The notes under the pieces were generated by a model. The model was given only the letters and a program-made list of their open reading frames with translations. It was not told where the DNA came from and did not search any database. The position numbers were made by a program, and so were the translations under genes. From assembly GCF_003991905.1 (NCBI RefSeq), contig NZ_RSCL01000016.1, positions 62,001 through 126,000 on the forward strand: a stretch of 64,000 bases of DNA, written 5' to 3'. Of this stretch, positions 27,038 through 35,525 are shown in pieces (position 1 is the stretch's first letter; the number at the start of each line of letters is the position of its first letter). This DNA is from Dulcicalothrix desertica PCC 7102 (GTDB lineage: Bacteria; Cyanobacteriota; Cyanobacteriia; Cyanobacteriales; Nostocaceae).

Positions 27038-27487
27038 TTAACCTTGTTTATTGCGATAGCCAACGAAGTTAATACTGTAATCAGTAATTTTAACTCCTGT
27101 TTGTTCTTCGATTTGACGAATTAAATCTTGGGGGAGTTCGACATGGACATCAAGAATTTGGTTCGTATCCAAACAGTTGACGTGACTGTGAGAATCACTA
27201 ATATTACCGTAAAGGCGCCCGTCGCAGCGTTCAATACATTCGATGATACCCTGTGAAGAAAGAGCTTCTAAGTTTTGATACACAGAAGTATGACCGATGT
27301 CTTTGCCTTGTTGGTTGAGACGGTCGTAAATTTCTCGTGCTGATAGGTGTTCTTGCGCTTGCCACAACAGTTCGAGTATAAAACGACGTTGACGGCTAAC
27401 GCGCATACCCAGGTCTTGACACCGAGATAGCGCGTCTTCAAGGGAGCGAATAGGTTTTGATGTTATCGATGTCACTGGATTTTGCAT
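27038..27487 (-). CDS. Fur-family regulator (FurC/PerR-like)
   Basis: 149 residues. The winged-helix DNA-binding half has RVSRQRRFILELLWQAQEHL and the recognition helix IGHTSVYQNLEALSSQGIIE. The dimerisation half has the metal-binding HSHVNC. The usual structural zinc pair CxxC is not present (NCLDTNQ instead of CxxCG), which sets it apart from classic Fur. Length and wording resemble the FurC/PerR paralogue of Anabaena, a peroxide and iron-linked regulator that also affects nitrogen metabolism. It is transcribed away from the hydrolase gene. Confidence 0.8.
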   Translation of the reverse strand: MQNPVTSITSKPIRSLEDALSRCQDLGMRVSRQRRFILELLWQAQEHLSAREIYDRLNQQGKDIGHTSVYQNLEALSSQGIIECIERCDGRLYGNISDSHSHVNCLDTNQILDVHVELPQDLIRQIEEQTGVKITDYSINFVGYRNKQG

Positions 27488-27718
27488 ATGCGAATTTGTT
27501 AATGGAATAATTGTGCAGCAGGAGTGTTTTGTTATATATGCAACTATTGTGCAACTAATATCACATTTATTGCTACCTGTACTTCAAGATGTCGTGACAC
27601 ATGAAATTACAGATACAGATTTGTTTCCTTTGAACATCGAGTACGATAAGTTATTTAATCAAATTCTAATTCATACTCATTACAACTTTAGCTTAAAAAC
27701 CATAAAATCGTCTATAAA

Positions 27719-28681
27719 ATGCAAACACTTTTACTGATTGCCACGACAACATACCATGCTTTGATGTGTTGGTTAGAGGATAAAAAGTCGGCGCCAGGTC
27801 AAATCGTGCATATAGGTAGTTGTAAATTACACATCTATACCAAAGGTGAAGGCAGTCCCACAGTAGTTATCGACCACAGTCTTGGAGGTATCGAAGGTTA
27901 TTTCCTAATCGACGAATTAGCTAAAATCACAAGGGTTTGCGTATACGACCGTGCGGGGTATGGGTGGAGTGATATAAGTTGGCGCCCACGCACCAGCGAA
28001 AATATAGTCACAGAGCTAGATTTACTACTTACAAAAGCTAACATTAAACCACCGTATATTCTCGTAGGCGATTCATTTGGAAGTTATAACGTGCGACTTT
28101 ATGCCCAGCGTTTTCCAGAAAAAGTAACAGGGATGGTACTTACCGATGGTTTACACGAAGAAAGCATGTTAAAAATGCAATTTGACTTACAAGCATTAAA
28201 ATACTTCTTCGCTTCAGGGTTTGTAATGTCGGTCATAGGCGCCATATTAGGAATAGTGCGGATATGCCAACAATGCGGGATATTTTTGTTACTCAAACCA
28301 GAATTAAGCAAATTTACTCAACATACACGCGAACACGTACTACGTTCATTTCGGCGCCCCAAACACTGGTTAACAATGGCAAGAGAAATATTAAACTTAG
28401 ATACAAGCAGTAAACAACTAAAAAAAGCAAATAACTTAGGCGCCTTACCAATAGTCAGCATAAAAGCCAACAGCTTCTTTAAACCAGCACTATGGACAAA
28501 CTTCATCCCCTTAAAAAGTGCCAACAAACTGCGCGACACAATGCACGAACAAATCATAAAACTATCCACAAACTGCACACAAATCCAAACAAACAACAGC
28601 GGTCACTTCATATGGGTAGACGAACCAGAAATAATCACAACAGCAGTAAAAATGATAATCAAAAACCTTCAACAAACTTAA
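27719..28681 (+). CDS. Alpha/beta-hydrolase
   Basis: 320 residues. IDHSLGGIEGYFLI (oxyanion region), VCVYDRAGYGWSD and the nucleophile elbow VGDSFGSYNVRLYAQRFPEK (Ser in GDSFG) are standard for the fold. The catalytic His is in NSGHFIWVDEPEII near the end. A hydrophobic N-terminal stretch (LLLIATTTYHALMCWL) may anchor it in a membrane. The substrate is unknown. The 3' third is A-rich with many Lys and Asn codons. Confidence 0.82.
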   Translation: MQTLLLIATTTYHALMCWLEDKKSAPGQIVHIGSCKLHIYTKGEGSPTVVIDHSLGGIEGYFLIDELAKITRVCVYDRAGYGWSDISWRPRTSENIVTELDLLLTKANIKPPYILVGDSFGSYNVRLYAQRFPEKVTGMVLTDGLHEESMLKMQFDLQALKYFFASGFVMSVIGAILGIVRICQQCGIFLLLKPELSKFTQHTREHVLRSFRRPKHWLTMAREILNLDTSSKQLKKANNLGALPIVSIKANSFFKPALWTNFIPLKSANKLRDTMHEQIIKLSTNCTQIQTNNSGHFIWVDEPEIITTAVKMIIKNLQQT

Positions 28682-28726
28682 CAATTAACATTATTCTTCT
28701 AAAATAACCATCTATTAAAACAATAT

Positions 28727-28755
28727 CTCTTGTGGAACAGGCATCCCTGCCTGTT
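28727..28755. repeat. Half copy of the CTCTTGTGG repeat
   Basis: CTCTTGTGGAACAGGCATCC then CTGCCTGT: the left half of the repeats at 7922 and 31433, with its own small palindrome AGGCAtccctgCCT. Confidence 0.55.
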
Positions 28756-28827
28756 TATTTATATTTATATTTATTATTTTTAATTTGTGCTACAATGTAG
28801 TAAGTGTAGTAAAATAAATTGTTGTTT

Positions 28828-29148
28828 ATGCATGACGACTGGGATATTAGTATTTACAAACGTCAACAGGTGTTAGCAGCAGAAATAAAAACTAAGTTAA
28901 ACGCGCCAGTAGAATGGGCAGCAGAATTTAGACGTAATATATTCTCGCATGGACTTTATGCATCAATGCCGTACTTCATGTTTATTTTTCCTGATAAAAT
29001 ATACATGTGGACAGACCCTAGCACCTCAGATAAAATCACATTACCTGACTACACGATAGACCTTAATCTATGCATCAATCATTACTCATTTACGACAAAA
29101 CCTTCCGAATACAGCATGTTTTCTCAATCGAAACTACAAGGATTTTGA
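28828..29148 (+). CDS. Small protein, possibly truncated
   Basis: 106 residues from MHDDWDISIYKRQQVLAAEI, then KLNAPVEWAAEFRRNIFSHG and MPYFMFIFPDKIYMWTDP. The first two thirds look like a well-formed conserved cyanobacterial protein; the last 30 residues (NLCINHYSFTTKPSEYSMF) look out of character, so the gene may be truncated by a frameshift near 29060. The function is unknown. A TTG codon three codons upstream is the alternative start. Confidence 0.5.
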   Translation: MHDDWDISIYKRQQVLAAEIKTKLNAPVEWAAEFRRNIFSHGLYASMPYFMFIFPDKIYMWTDPSTSDKITLPDYTIDLNLCINHYSFTTKPSEYSMFSQSKLQGF

Positions 29149-29350
29149 TATTCCTATAATTACTAATGATTTAAACAGCTTAAATTGTAGGATGATATCA
29201 AGATTTGACGACGGTTACAACTTTATTCAATCGCGACTGCGATAATTTAAGTCAAAATAACTTGTCAAACGCCGCTTCATAATTCGTAACACTTTTCTTA
29301 ATTCATGGCGCCTCACTAGTGACAAGCTTCAAAAATTACCAAAAGTCGGT

Positions 29351-29758
29351 TTATCGCTTTGAGGACTCCTGTAAATCATCTGTAATCAGGTATAGTGTAA
29401 ATATTAGTATAGCTGCACCAGCAATTGCATCCAGCCAAATGAGTGTGTGCATTTTGAAAGAAAATGCTACTTTGGCAGGGAAAAAATAATGTCCTGGGCT
29501 AAAGGCACCTGTTATCGAGTAAATAGCAATGCTAATATAGGCAAGCCAGAAAAATCGTTTAATGTATAAAACATATCCAATTATCCCTATTGCCGTCAAA
29601 ATTATCCAAGCAATCCAAACACCTTGTTGAGTAATCCAAGCAGGACTAGGATAGTGTTCAAAATCAAGAAAGTTATCAGTGTAATGAAATGCTGTAATCA
29701 CTATATTCATTACCAGCAAAATCAGTAACCATTTTTGATGCTGTTGTATCTTATCCAT
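29351..29758 (-). CDS. Four-span membrane protein, unknown function
   Basis: 135 residues with four hydrophobic segments (WLLILLVMNIVITAF, WIAWIILTAIGIIGYVLYI, WLAYISIAIYSITGAF, LIWLDAIAGAAILIFTLYLI). AFHYTDNFLDFEHYPSPAW and FSPGHYFFPAKVAFSFKMH lie in the loops and carry several His residues. I do not recognise the family. It is downstream of, and on the same strand as, the AraC-type regulator, separated by 105 bp. Confidence 0.65.
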   Translation of the reverse strand: MDKIQQHQKWLLILLVMNIVITAFHYTDNFLDFEHYPSPAWITQQGVWIAWIILTAIGIIGYVLYIKRFFWLAYISIAIYSITGAFSPGHYFFPAKVAFSFKMHTLIWLDAIAGAAILIFTLYLITDDLQESSKR

Positions 29759-29863
29759 GTTTGCTTCCTTTTGACAGCATAAATCAATACTGCTGATTAC
29801 AATACACAGGCAAAAAACGGCAGTCTTGGCAATTATATTAAAAATTTGTCAAATCTTATGATT

Positions 29864-30760
29864 TTATATTTGGTTTCGATATTGCTTTGGTGTTACCCCA
29901 ACATGTTGACGAAAGAGTTTAGTTAAACGACTTTGGTCAAAGAATCCTACATTCTGGGCAATTTGAGAAATACTAAGCTTCGATTGTGCTAAAAGATGCT
30001 TTGCTGTTTTAATACGGTAGTTAAGAACGTATTGATAAGGTGTAACACCTGTTGATTGTTTAAAAAGTTGCACGAAATAATTAGGACTTAGCTGTACAAG
30101 CGCTGCAAGTTCGACTAAACCTAAGTCACGGTCAAAGTATGTATGAATATAGTCAAGGACAGACTGTAATTTTGATGGAGATAAACCGCCTGTATTCTGG
30201 CGCCATACAGTGTTAGTATTAGTGTAATGCTTAAGTAAGTGAATGCTCAGAAGTGTTATTGCAGATTCAAGGTATAGATTATTACTAGTATTCTTTACTT
30301 CAAGTTCAGTTTTAAGTGCTAAACCAATACCATAGACAAGCGAATCATCAATTGCAAATTGTGGCGCCAGTTCAATGCTATGAGTATTTAATTCTTCATT
30401 GACAAAGTATAAGAGCGTTTGCGGAGAAATACAAAGTTGAACAAACTCAGCTTCATCGCTCCAAAAAATTCTTTGGAGAATGGTTGCTGGATAAATGCCA
30501 ATTTTACCAGAAGTGTAAGTACCTTCAAGCGAGTGTCCTTCTGAATACCTTTTTCCCTGGACAGGCTGACCAGTATAAATTACGACGTTGTGCTGTGCAA
30601 ACGACAATTCAGGTGTTTCCCAAGCTGGTTGACGGTGATAAGCAACATAAATTTTATTCCAACCCTTTGCAGCACTAGAAATAATAGGAGCAAGTGGAAG
30701 CGCATTCAAAATCGTTTGTTCTTGAGTTACATCAACTGCGACCAGCGATTTATCCAACAT
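29864..30760 (-). CDS. AraC-family transcriptional regulator
   Basis: 298 residues. The N-terminal 180 residues are a cupin-like sensory region with no assigned ligand (YTSGKIGIYPATILQRIFWS). The C-terminal 100 carry two helix-turn-helix motifs: LVELAALVQLSPNYFVQLFK and LSISQIAQNVGFFDQSRLTK, then the signature FRQHVGVTPKQYR. It could control the adjacent membrane protein or the divergent HAD phosphatase gene; the intergenic gap is only 68 bp. Confidence 0.9.
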   Translation of the reverse strand: MLDKSLVAVDVTQEQTILNALPLAPIISSAAKGWNKIYVAYHRQPAWETPELSFAQHNVVIYTGQPVQGKRYSEGHSLEGTYTSGKIGIYPATILQRIFWSDEAEFVQLCISPQTLLYFVNEELNTHSIELAPQFAIDDSLVYGIGLALKTELEVKNTSNNLYLESAITLLSIHLLKHYTNTNTVWRQNTGGLSPSKLQSVLDYIHTYFDRDLGLVELAALVQLSPNYFVQLFKQSTGVTPYQYVLNYRIKTAKHLLAQSKLSISQIAQNVGFFDQSRLTKLFRQHVGVTPKQYRNQI

Positions 30761-30828
30761 ACTTATAGAAGAAAATGAGTAGATGCCGTAGACTATTCAA
30801 GCAAAATAAATAAAATAATATTACTATT

Positions 30829-31392
30829 GTGTGCATCAATATTAAACAACAATTAAATATCGACCGAAAGCTCTTAATACTTGACCTTGATGAAACTCTT
30901 ATCTACGGCACAGAAACACCCCTCGCGCGCGAAGCTGATTTTCTTGTTGAACCATATTATATATACAGGCGCCCACATTTAAAACAATTTCTCAACACCT
31001 GTTTAGATTGGTTTGATGTTGCTGTTTGGACTTCCTCTAGTAATGATTATGCAGTAGAGATTGTCGCTGCTATATTTGAGAATCCAGATTCTTTAGCTTT
31101 CTTATGGGCAAGCGAACGTTGTACCATAGCTTATGATTATGAGTTACTCATACACTATCCACGCAAAACGCTCAAAAAGCTCAAGCGCAAAGGCTATTCT
31201 TTAGAATCTATCATTGTTTTAGACGACACTCCACAAAAATGGAAGCAAAGTTACGGTAATTTAATCCAAGTTAAACCGTTTGAAGGTGATGAGACGGATG
31301 ATGAGTTGCTGCGTTTGCTTGGTTATCTTGATAAATTAAGGTATGAGAAAAATATACGTGCGCTGGAAAAACGGTCTTGGAGGTATATGTAA
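30829..31392 (+). CDS. HAD-family phosphatase of the NIF/FCP1 type
   Basis: 187 residues. The catalytic motif is LLILDLDETLIYG (DxDxT). VAVWTSSSNDYAVEIV carries the HAD motif II Ser/Thr, and IIVLDDTPQKWK is the motif with paired Asp. This is the NLI-interacting-factor-like phosphatase group, best known in eukaryotes as CTD phosphatases but also seen in bacteria. The start is GTG at 30829, close to the AraC gene on the other strand. The target is unknown. Confidence 0.82.
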   Translation: MCINIKQQLNIDRKLLILDLDETLIYGTETPLAREADFLVEPYYIYRRPHLKQFLNTCLDWFDVAVWTSSSNDYAVEIVAAIFENPDSLAFLWASERCTIAYDYELLIHYPRKTLKKLKRKGYSLESIIVLDDTPQKWKQSYGNLIQVKPFEGDETDDELLRLLGYLDKLRYEKNIRALEKRSWRYM

Positions 31393-31432
31393 AAAACTTC
31401 CACTCTAAAAATGTCCTAATTTTTCTTGATTT

Positions 31433-31501
31433 CTCTTGTGGGGTGGGCATCCCTGCCCGCCTTATACTTGGAACGGGCAAGGATGCCCATTCCACAAGAT
31501 G
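31433..31501. repeat. Dispersed inverted repeat, CTCTTGTGG family
   Basis: CTCTTGTGGGGTGGGCATCC then TTGGAACGGGCAAGGATGCC and CATTCCACAAGA. It is the full-length partner of 7922-8010, in a similar post-gene location. Confidence 0.65.
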
Positions 31502-31570
31502 TAGATGCCCATTCCACATTCTGGCATAATTCAATTTTTGGAAGTTTGTAAATATTTTTTTACATAACCC

Positions 31571-31600
31571 TTGACTACATCATACTACGTCATGTAGTAT
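31571..31600 (+). promoter_or_regulatory. Promoter with overlapping inverted repeat before the ABC transporter
   Basis: TTGACT (31571-31576), an 18-bp spacer and TAGTAT (31595-31600) match a sigma-70 type promoter. TACTAC (31583-31588) and GTAGTA (31594-31599) form an inverted repeat over the -10 box, the usual place for a repressor site. The gene starts 45 bp downstream. Confidence 0.55.
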
Positions 31601-31644
31601 AAAACCTTCGGAAGCTTACCACTCACACAGTAATAGTGTGCATC

Positions 31645-33462
31645 ATGGCAACCTTAAAAGATGTTATCGGTTATTTCCGCCCGTACTGGAAATTTAGTGT
31701 TTTTAGTATTGCGGCATCTAGTGTTTATGAAGTTATTGATTTAGTTGTACCCTATGCGATAGGTCAAATTTTGAATGTACTGTCTAATCAACCGTTAGAC
31801 AAACCCGTTACTGGATTAATTACATATTTTGCAAACCTTACTAATTCTCCCGTTGATAAACCTCTAACTTTGGGTATATTACTGGGGATGATTTTCGTAG
31901 TAACAGTTGTGCGGGCGCCGACGCAACCCTGGTTAACTATATGGTTTCACTGGGATATTGCGTTGAGAGCTAGACGAGATCAGTCAGAGAATGCGATATC
32001 AAAGATTCTCACCTTACCTTTAGAATATTACGATGAAAACAACCCTGGACGTATAGCCGGAAGGGTTGCGCGGGGAATTTCAAACCACACTTGGACTTAT
32101 CCTGAAATAGCAGGACAAATGATTCCCAAGCTGGTGCGAGTTTTGGGAATTTTTGTTTTCATCTTGTTTGTTGAGTGGCGAATAGCAGTTTTATATCTAA
32201 TTTCGTTTGTAGTGATTTTAGGTTATACGCTCAAAGATTTGCGGCGCCTAATTTGGCACGAAGAACGGTTAGATAAATACATGGAGGATACCGAAAGTCG
32301 AACGAGCGAAATTATCAGCAACATCAAGACAGTCAAAGCATTTGCCACCGAACCGGAGGAACTAAAGCGTCAAAAAACTCGTTTAAACCGTGAGTTTAGA
32401 GTTGTAGACGACCGCATTCACAAAGGTTACGTCGTACTAAGTACCGCACAGCGCACAATGATTCAATTTTGCGTATTTGTAGTATTTGGTATGACTCTAG
32501 CCGCGACAGTTGGCGGACAAATATCGCTGGGTCACTTTCTCATGGTCTATACTTTGGCAAGCATGGCTTATGCCGAGTTAGAACCGATAAGTAACTTAGC
32601 AGAAGTATTTGCGCGACGTATTAGTTCGATGTTGCGGTTCCACGAATTTCTCCAAGAACCATCAAGTGTTGATTCTAATGGAATATTAGAGGCGCCGACA
32701 TCAAATACCCCATACAGCTTTACAGGAAAAGTCGAGCTTTGTGGTTTAAGCTTTGGTTATGAAGAAAATCGCCGTGTATTGCACGATATTAATTTGTTGA
32801 TAAAACCGTATGAAACTGTAGCGTTAGTAGGACGTTCAGGTTCAGGAAAATCAACACTCGTTAAATTACTACTGCGTTACTTTGAACCAAATGAAGGTAA
32901 GATTCTAATCGATGGTGAAGACATTCGCAGCTTAGATGTGAGTAAATATCGGCGCCGTTTGGCAATAGTTCACCAAGAAGTAGACGTATTTAACGGTACG
33001 GTACTTGATAACTTACGTTATGGTAGACCAGAAGTAACCTTTGAACAAGTCGAAGAAGCCAGTCGTATTGCACGTTTAGACGAAGTAATCAAAGTTCTTC
33101 CTAATGGATATTACACCGTAGTTGGAGAACGCGGTGTCAGACTTTCGGGAGGACAACGGCAAAGACTAGGTATTGCCCGTGCTTTACTAGTTGAACCCGA
33201 CGTATTGATATTTGACGAAGCAACATCCAGCTTAGACTACGAATCTGAACGCGCAATTCAATTAGCAATGCGCTCCTTACAAGGAACCCGCACCACAATT
33301 GTAATTGCTCACCGTTTAAGTACAGTCAGGGAAGCAGATAAAATAGTTGTACTTGACCAAGGCAAAATTATCGAAGTTGGTAGTCACGAAGAATTACTGC
33401 GTCATGGTGGTATTTACCACAGATTACACGCACTGCAAGAAACTGGGGAATTGTTGACTTAA
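31645..33462 (+). CDS. ABC exporter, fused permease and ATPase
   Basis: 605 residues. Residues 1-320 form an ABC type 1 membrane domain (about six spans, including FVVTVVRAPTQPWLTIWFHW and VLGIFVFILFVEWRIAVLYL). The ATPase domain has Walker A LVGRSGSGKSTLVKLLLRYF, the signature LSGGQRQRLGIARALL and Walker B DVLIFDEATSSLD, with the H-loop IVIAHRLSTV. It is a half-transporter that should dimerise. The substrate cannot be told from sequence (lipid, drug or peptide). The start is ATG at 31645; the frame also opens at an upstream GTG. Confidence 0.9.
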   Translation: MATLKDVIGYFRPYWKFSVFSIAASSVYEVIDLVVPYAIGQILNVLSNQPLDKPVTGLITYFANLTNSPVDKPLTLGILLGMIFVVTVVRAPTQPWLTIWFHWDIALRARRDQSENAISKILTLPLEYYDENNPGRIAGRVARGISNHTWTYPEIAGQMIPKLVRVLGIFVFILFVEWRIAVLYLISFVVILGYTLKDLRRLIWHEERLDKYMEDTESRTSEIISNIKTVKAFATEPEELKRQKTRLNREFRVVDDRIHKGYVVLSTAQRTMIQFCVFVVFGMTLAATVGGQISLGHFLMVYTLASMAYAELEPISNLAEVFARRISSMLRFHEFLQEPSSVDSNGILEAPTSNTPYSFTGKVELCGLSFGYEENRRVLHDINLLIKPYETVALVGRSGSGKSTLVKLLLRYFEPNEGKILIDGEDIRSLDVSKYRRRLAIVHQEVDVFNGTVLDNLRYGRPEVTFEQVEEASRIARLDEVIKVLPNGYYTVVGERGVRLSGGQRQRLGIARALLVEPDVLIFDEATSSLDYESERAIQLAMRSLQGTRTTIVIAHRLSTVREADKIVVLDQGKIIEVGSHEELLRHGGIYHRLHALQETGELLT

Positions 33463-33472
33463 TACATAATTA

Positions 33473-33503
33473 ATCCCCCCTAACCCCCCTTAATAAGGGG
33501 GGA
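33473..33503. repeat. CCCCCCTTAATAAGGGGGG-type palindrome
   Basis: Short GC palindrome with a CCCCCCTAACCCCCCTTAAT half and a complementary half, directly after the ABC gene. Similar ones are at about 34548-34578 (CCCCCTTAGTAAGGGG) and 44267-44297. A dispersed repeat family, possibly acting as terminators. Confidence 0.6.
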
Positions 33504-33559
33504 ACAAGATGTAAAAGAAACCGGGTTTCTTGCTTACTGAATATGAAGATTGTCACAAC

Positions 33560-33703
33560 GCTCATACCCTTAGTTTTAGGAAAAATTGTTGCAGCATATT
33601 GGAGAGAAAAGTTAGTTACATCAATTACGTCTTGCTTACTCCAACTATAACTTTGGTCAATTATAGAAAGGTTTTGGTCAACTAAATCGTTAAGAATAAG
33701 ATT
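33560..33703 (-). pseudogene. Truncated duplicate of the 34106 antitoxin gene
   Basis: LILNDLVDQNLSIIDQSYSW and DVIDVTNFSLQYAATIFP match residues 26-68 of the intact antitoxin at 34106-34324 with few changes. The N-terminal 25 residues are missing, and the copy runs into unrelated sequence containing a GAAACCGGGTTTC repeat. It is most likely a leftover of a local duplication flanking the toxin gene. Confidence 0.75.
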
Positions 33704-33740
33704 TGCGCTCACGCAGTCGCGATTAGCAGTGGTTTACTTG

Positions 33741-34103
33741 TTAAAAATCAGACAAATTATCGAGCGAATCATCCAATTCAGCAAGCGATGTCTTTACACA
33801 AGCACGAACTCCTTTCCAATCACGTTCTGATAAATGCCCAATAACTATAATATTAGCCGAACGTGGCAAAGTAACTATAAAACTACGAAAAACAGATGCA
33901 ACCCGTAAACCAGCGCTCTGCCAATCTTGAAGTACATGGTCAGTGGTACCCAAAGCTGTTGTTTGGGTAGTAATTAGTCCAACTATTACATCAGGACGAT
34001 TTTGATGATAAGTAGTTGATGACAAAACCACAGCAGGACGACGTTTAACACCCGTAACCCCTGGAAAATCTACCGTAACAACATCACCAGAATTAAACGT
34101 CAC
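33741..34103 (-). CDS. MazF/PemK-family endoribonuclease toxin
   Basis: 120 residues. The N-terminus has the PemK/MazF signature FNSGDVVTVDFPGVTGVKRR followed by PAVVLSS, with VGLITTQTT and SVFRSFIVTLPRS further on. These toxins cleave mRNA at short sequence motifs. It follows its antitoxin by 2 bp in the same direction, so it is translated from the same message. It is a full-length toxin. Confidence 0.85.
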   Translation of the reverse strand: MTFNSGDVVTVDFPGVTGVKRRPAVVLSSTTYHQNRPDVIVGLITTQTTALGTTDHVLQDWQSAGLRVASVFRSFIVTLPRSANIIVIGHLSERDWKGVRACVKTSLAELDDSLDNLSDF

Positions 34104-34105
34104 AA

Positions 34106-34324
34106 CTACATATCCTCGCTTTCAGGAAAAATCGTTACAGCGTATTGGAGAGAAAAGTTAGTTACATCAATTACATCTTGCTCACTCCAGCTATCACTTT
34201 GGTCAATTACAGACAGGTTTTGGTCAACTAAATCGTTAAGAATAAGATTTGCTAAACGCAGTCGCTCAGTCGGTGATAACGTGCGAAGAATATGTGTATA
34301 AATTTCTTGAGCAGTCGTTGTCAT
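34106..34324 (-). CDS. Antitoxin of the MazF/PemK-like toxin
   Basis: 72 residues: MTTTAQEIYTHILRTLSPTE and RLRLANLILNDLVDQNLSV, with an acidic C-terminal tail. There is no classic DNA-binding motif that I can name, so it belongs to the small helical antitoxin type found beside PemK-like toxins in cyanobacteria. Its ATG at 34324 overlaps the ATG of the divergent HicB-like gene, which leaves no room for a separate promoter between them. Confidence 0.75.
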   Translation of the reverse strand: MTTTAQEIYTHILRTLSPTERLRLANLILNDLVDQNLSVIDQSDSWSEQDVIDVTNFSLQYAVTIFPESEDM

Positions 34325-34544
34325 GGTAAAATCTCCTACTTCTCATTTTATTGTAGTTATTGAAAAAGGTTCTACTAGTTATGGCGCCTATGTGACTAAT
34401 TTACCTGGATGTATAGCTGTTGGTGAAACAAGAGAAGAAGTATTAAAACTTATAAAAGAAGGTATTGAGCTTCAGCTTGAAGATTTGGGTGTTTATAGGG
34501 AAAAATATTCCTGCACCCTTTGGAGAAGCTTGTCCTCACCATAA
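34323..34544 (+). CDS. HicB-like small protein with altered C-terminus
   Basis: 73 residues. SYGAYVTNLPGCIAVGETRE and EVLKLIKEGIELQLEDLGVY are the UPF0150/HicB core (partial RNase-H fold). The expected continuation IPAPFGEA is present in the +1 frame near 34506-34530, so one extra base near 34498 has replaced the natural C-terminus with KYSCTLWRSLSSP. No HicA toxin is next to it. It may be a frameshifted or relic gene; I keep it as a coding call with that caveat. Confidence 0.65.
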   Translation: MVKSPTSHFIVVIEKGSTSYGAYVTNLPGCIAVGETREEVLKLIKEGIELQLEDLGVYREKYSCTLWRSLSSP

Positions 34545-34640
34545 TTGATCCTCCCTACCCCCCTTAGTAAGGGGTACAAATACTTAGTATTCAAGTACTA
34601 AATAAATTTACAGGTACAATTTGAATTGTAATTAATGATT

Positions 34641-34707
34641 CTCTCTGTGTACTCTGCGTCTCTGTGGTAAAAATTATTTCACCACAGAGGCACAGAGAAC
34701 GCAGAGG
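34641..34707. repeat. Dispersed hairpin, CTCTGCGTCTCTGTGGT family
   Basis: CTCTGCGTCTCTGTGGT then AAAAATTATTTC then ACCACAGAGGCACAGAGAAC and GCAGAG: a long imperfect inverted repeat. Single arms occur at 10905-10925, 11146-11178 and 46305-46345. Confidence 0.65.
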
Positions 34708-34748
34708 AAGATATCTTAGAAAAAAGGCGTATTTATGGTGCTAATTAA

Positions 34749-35366
34749 ATGGGATTTTATTCACAACGTATTCTCCCTTATCTTCTCGATTGGTCTCTGT
34801 CTTCTCCGATAATTGGCAAGTACCGTCAAGAAGTGTTAGCAGGTATACAAGGGGAAGTTTTAGAAATTGGTTTTGGAACAGGTTTAAATTTATCGTACTA
34901 TCCAGATGATATTTATAAGATTGTTACGGTTGACCCAAACCCAGGTGTTCACGCATTAGCAAAAAAGCGTATTGAATCATCTTCTATCACGGTGGAGCAT
35001 AAGATATTAAGTGGTGAAAATCTACCGATGGCAGATAATTCATTCAAGCATGTAGTTAGTACATTTACACTGTGTAGTATTGCAAATGTAGAGCAAGCGC
35101 TCGGAGAAGTTTACCGTGTACTTAAGCCAGGTGGAGCATTTCATTTTTTGGAACATGGTTTGAGCAAGGAACCAGAAGTGCAGGTATGGCAAAACCGTTT
35201 GACACCGTTACAGAAAATTATCGCGGATGGCTGCCACTTCAATCGTAATATTCGCCAACTTGTTGAAAATCAGTTTCAAAATGTCAAATTAGAGGAATTC
35301 TACCTCGAAGATACTCCCAAGGTTTCTGGATATTTGTATAAAGGTGTTGGATATAAACTTATATGA
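34749..35366 (+). CDS. Class I SAM-dependent methyltransferase
   Basis: 205 residues. Motif I is LEIGFGTGLNLSYYP (SAM binding), followed by VTVDPNPGVHALAKKRI, NLPMADNSFKHVVSTFTLCS and the motif VYRVLKPGGAFHFLEHGLSK. It is the Methyltransf_11 type. The C-terminal LEEFYLEDTPKVSGYLYKGV resembles small-molecule or METTL7-like methyltransferases. The substrate is unknown. It is a monocistronic gene with a repeat block upstream. Confidence 0.88.
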   Translation: MGFYSQRILPYLLDWSLSSPIIGKYRQEVLAGIQGEVLEIGFGTGLNLSYYPDDIYKIVTVDPNPGVHALAKKRIESSSITVEHKILSGENLPMADNSFKHVVSTFTLCSIANVEQALGEVYRVLKPGGAFHFLEHGLSKEPEVQVWQNRLTPLQKIIADGCHFNRNIRQLVENQFQNVKLEEFYLEDTPKVSGYLYKGVGYKLI

Positions 35367-35525
35367 CACAATCGAACGGGCATTTCTTAAGAATGGACGC
35401 TAGAATGGGAAGCATTTGGCGCCGTTTGCTGAAATGCTAATGGTCATAATAAAACGGGATATTTTCGGATTACGCTCTGAAATATCTATATATATAGTAA
35501 AAATTACCTATATTAAAAGTTTAAT

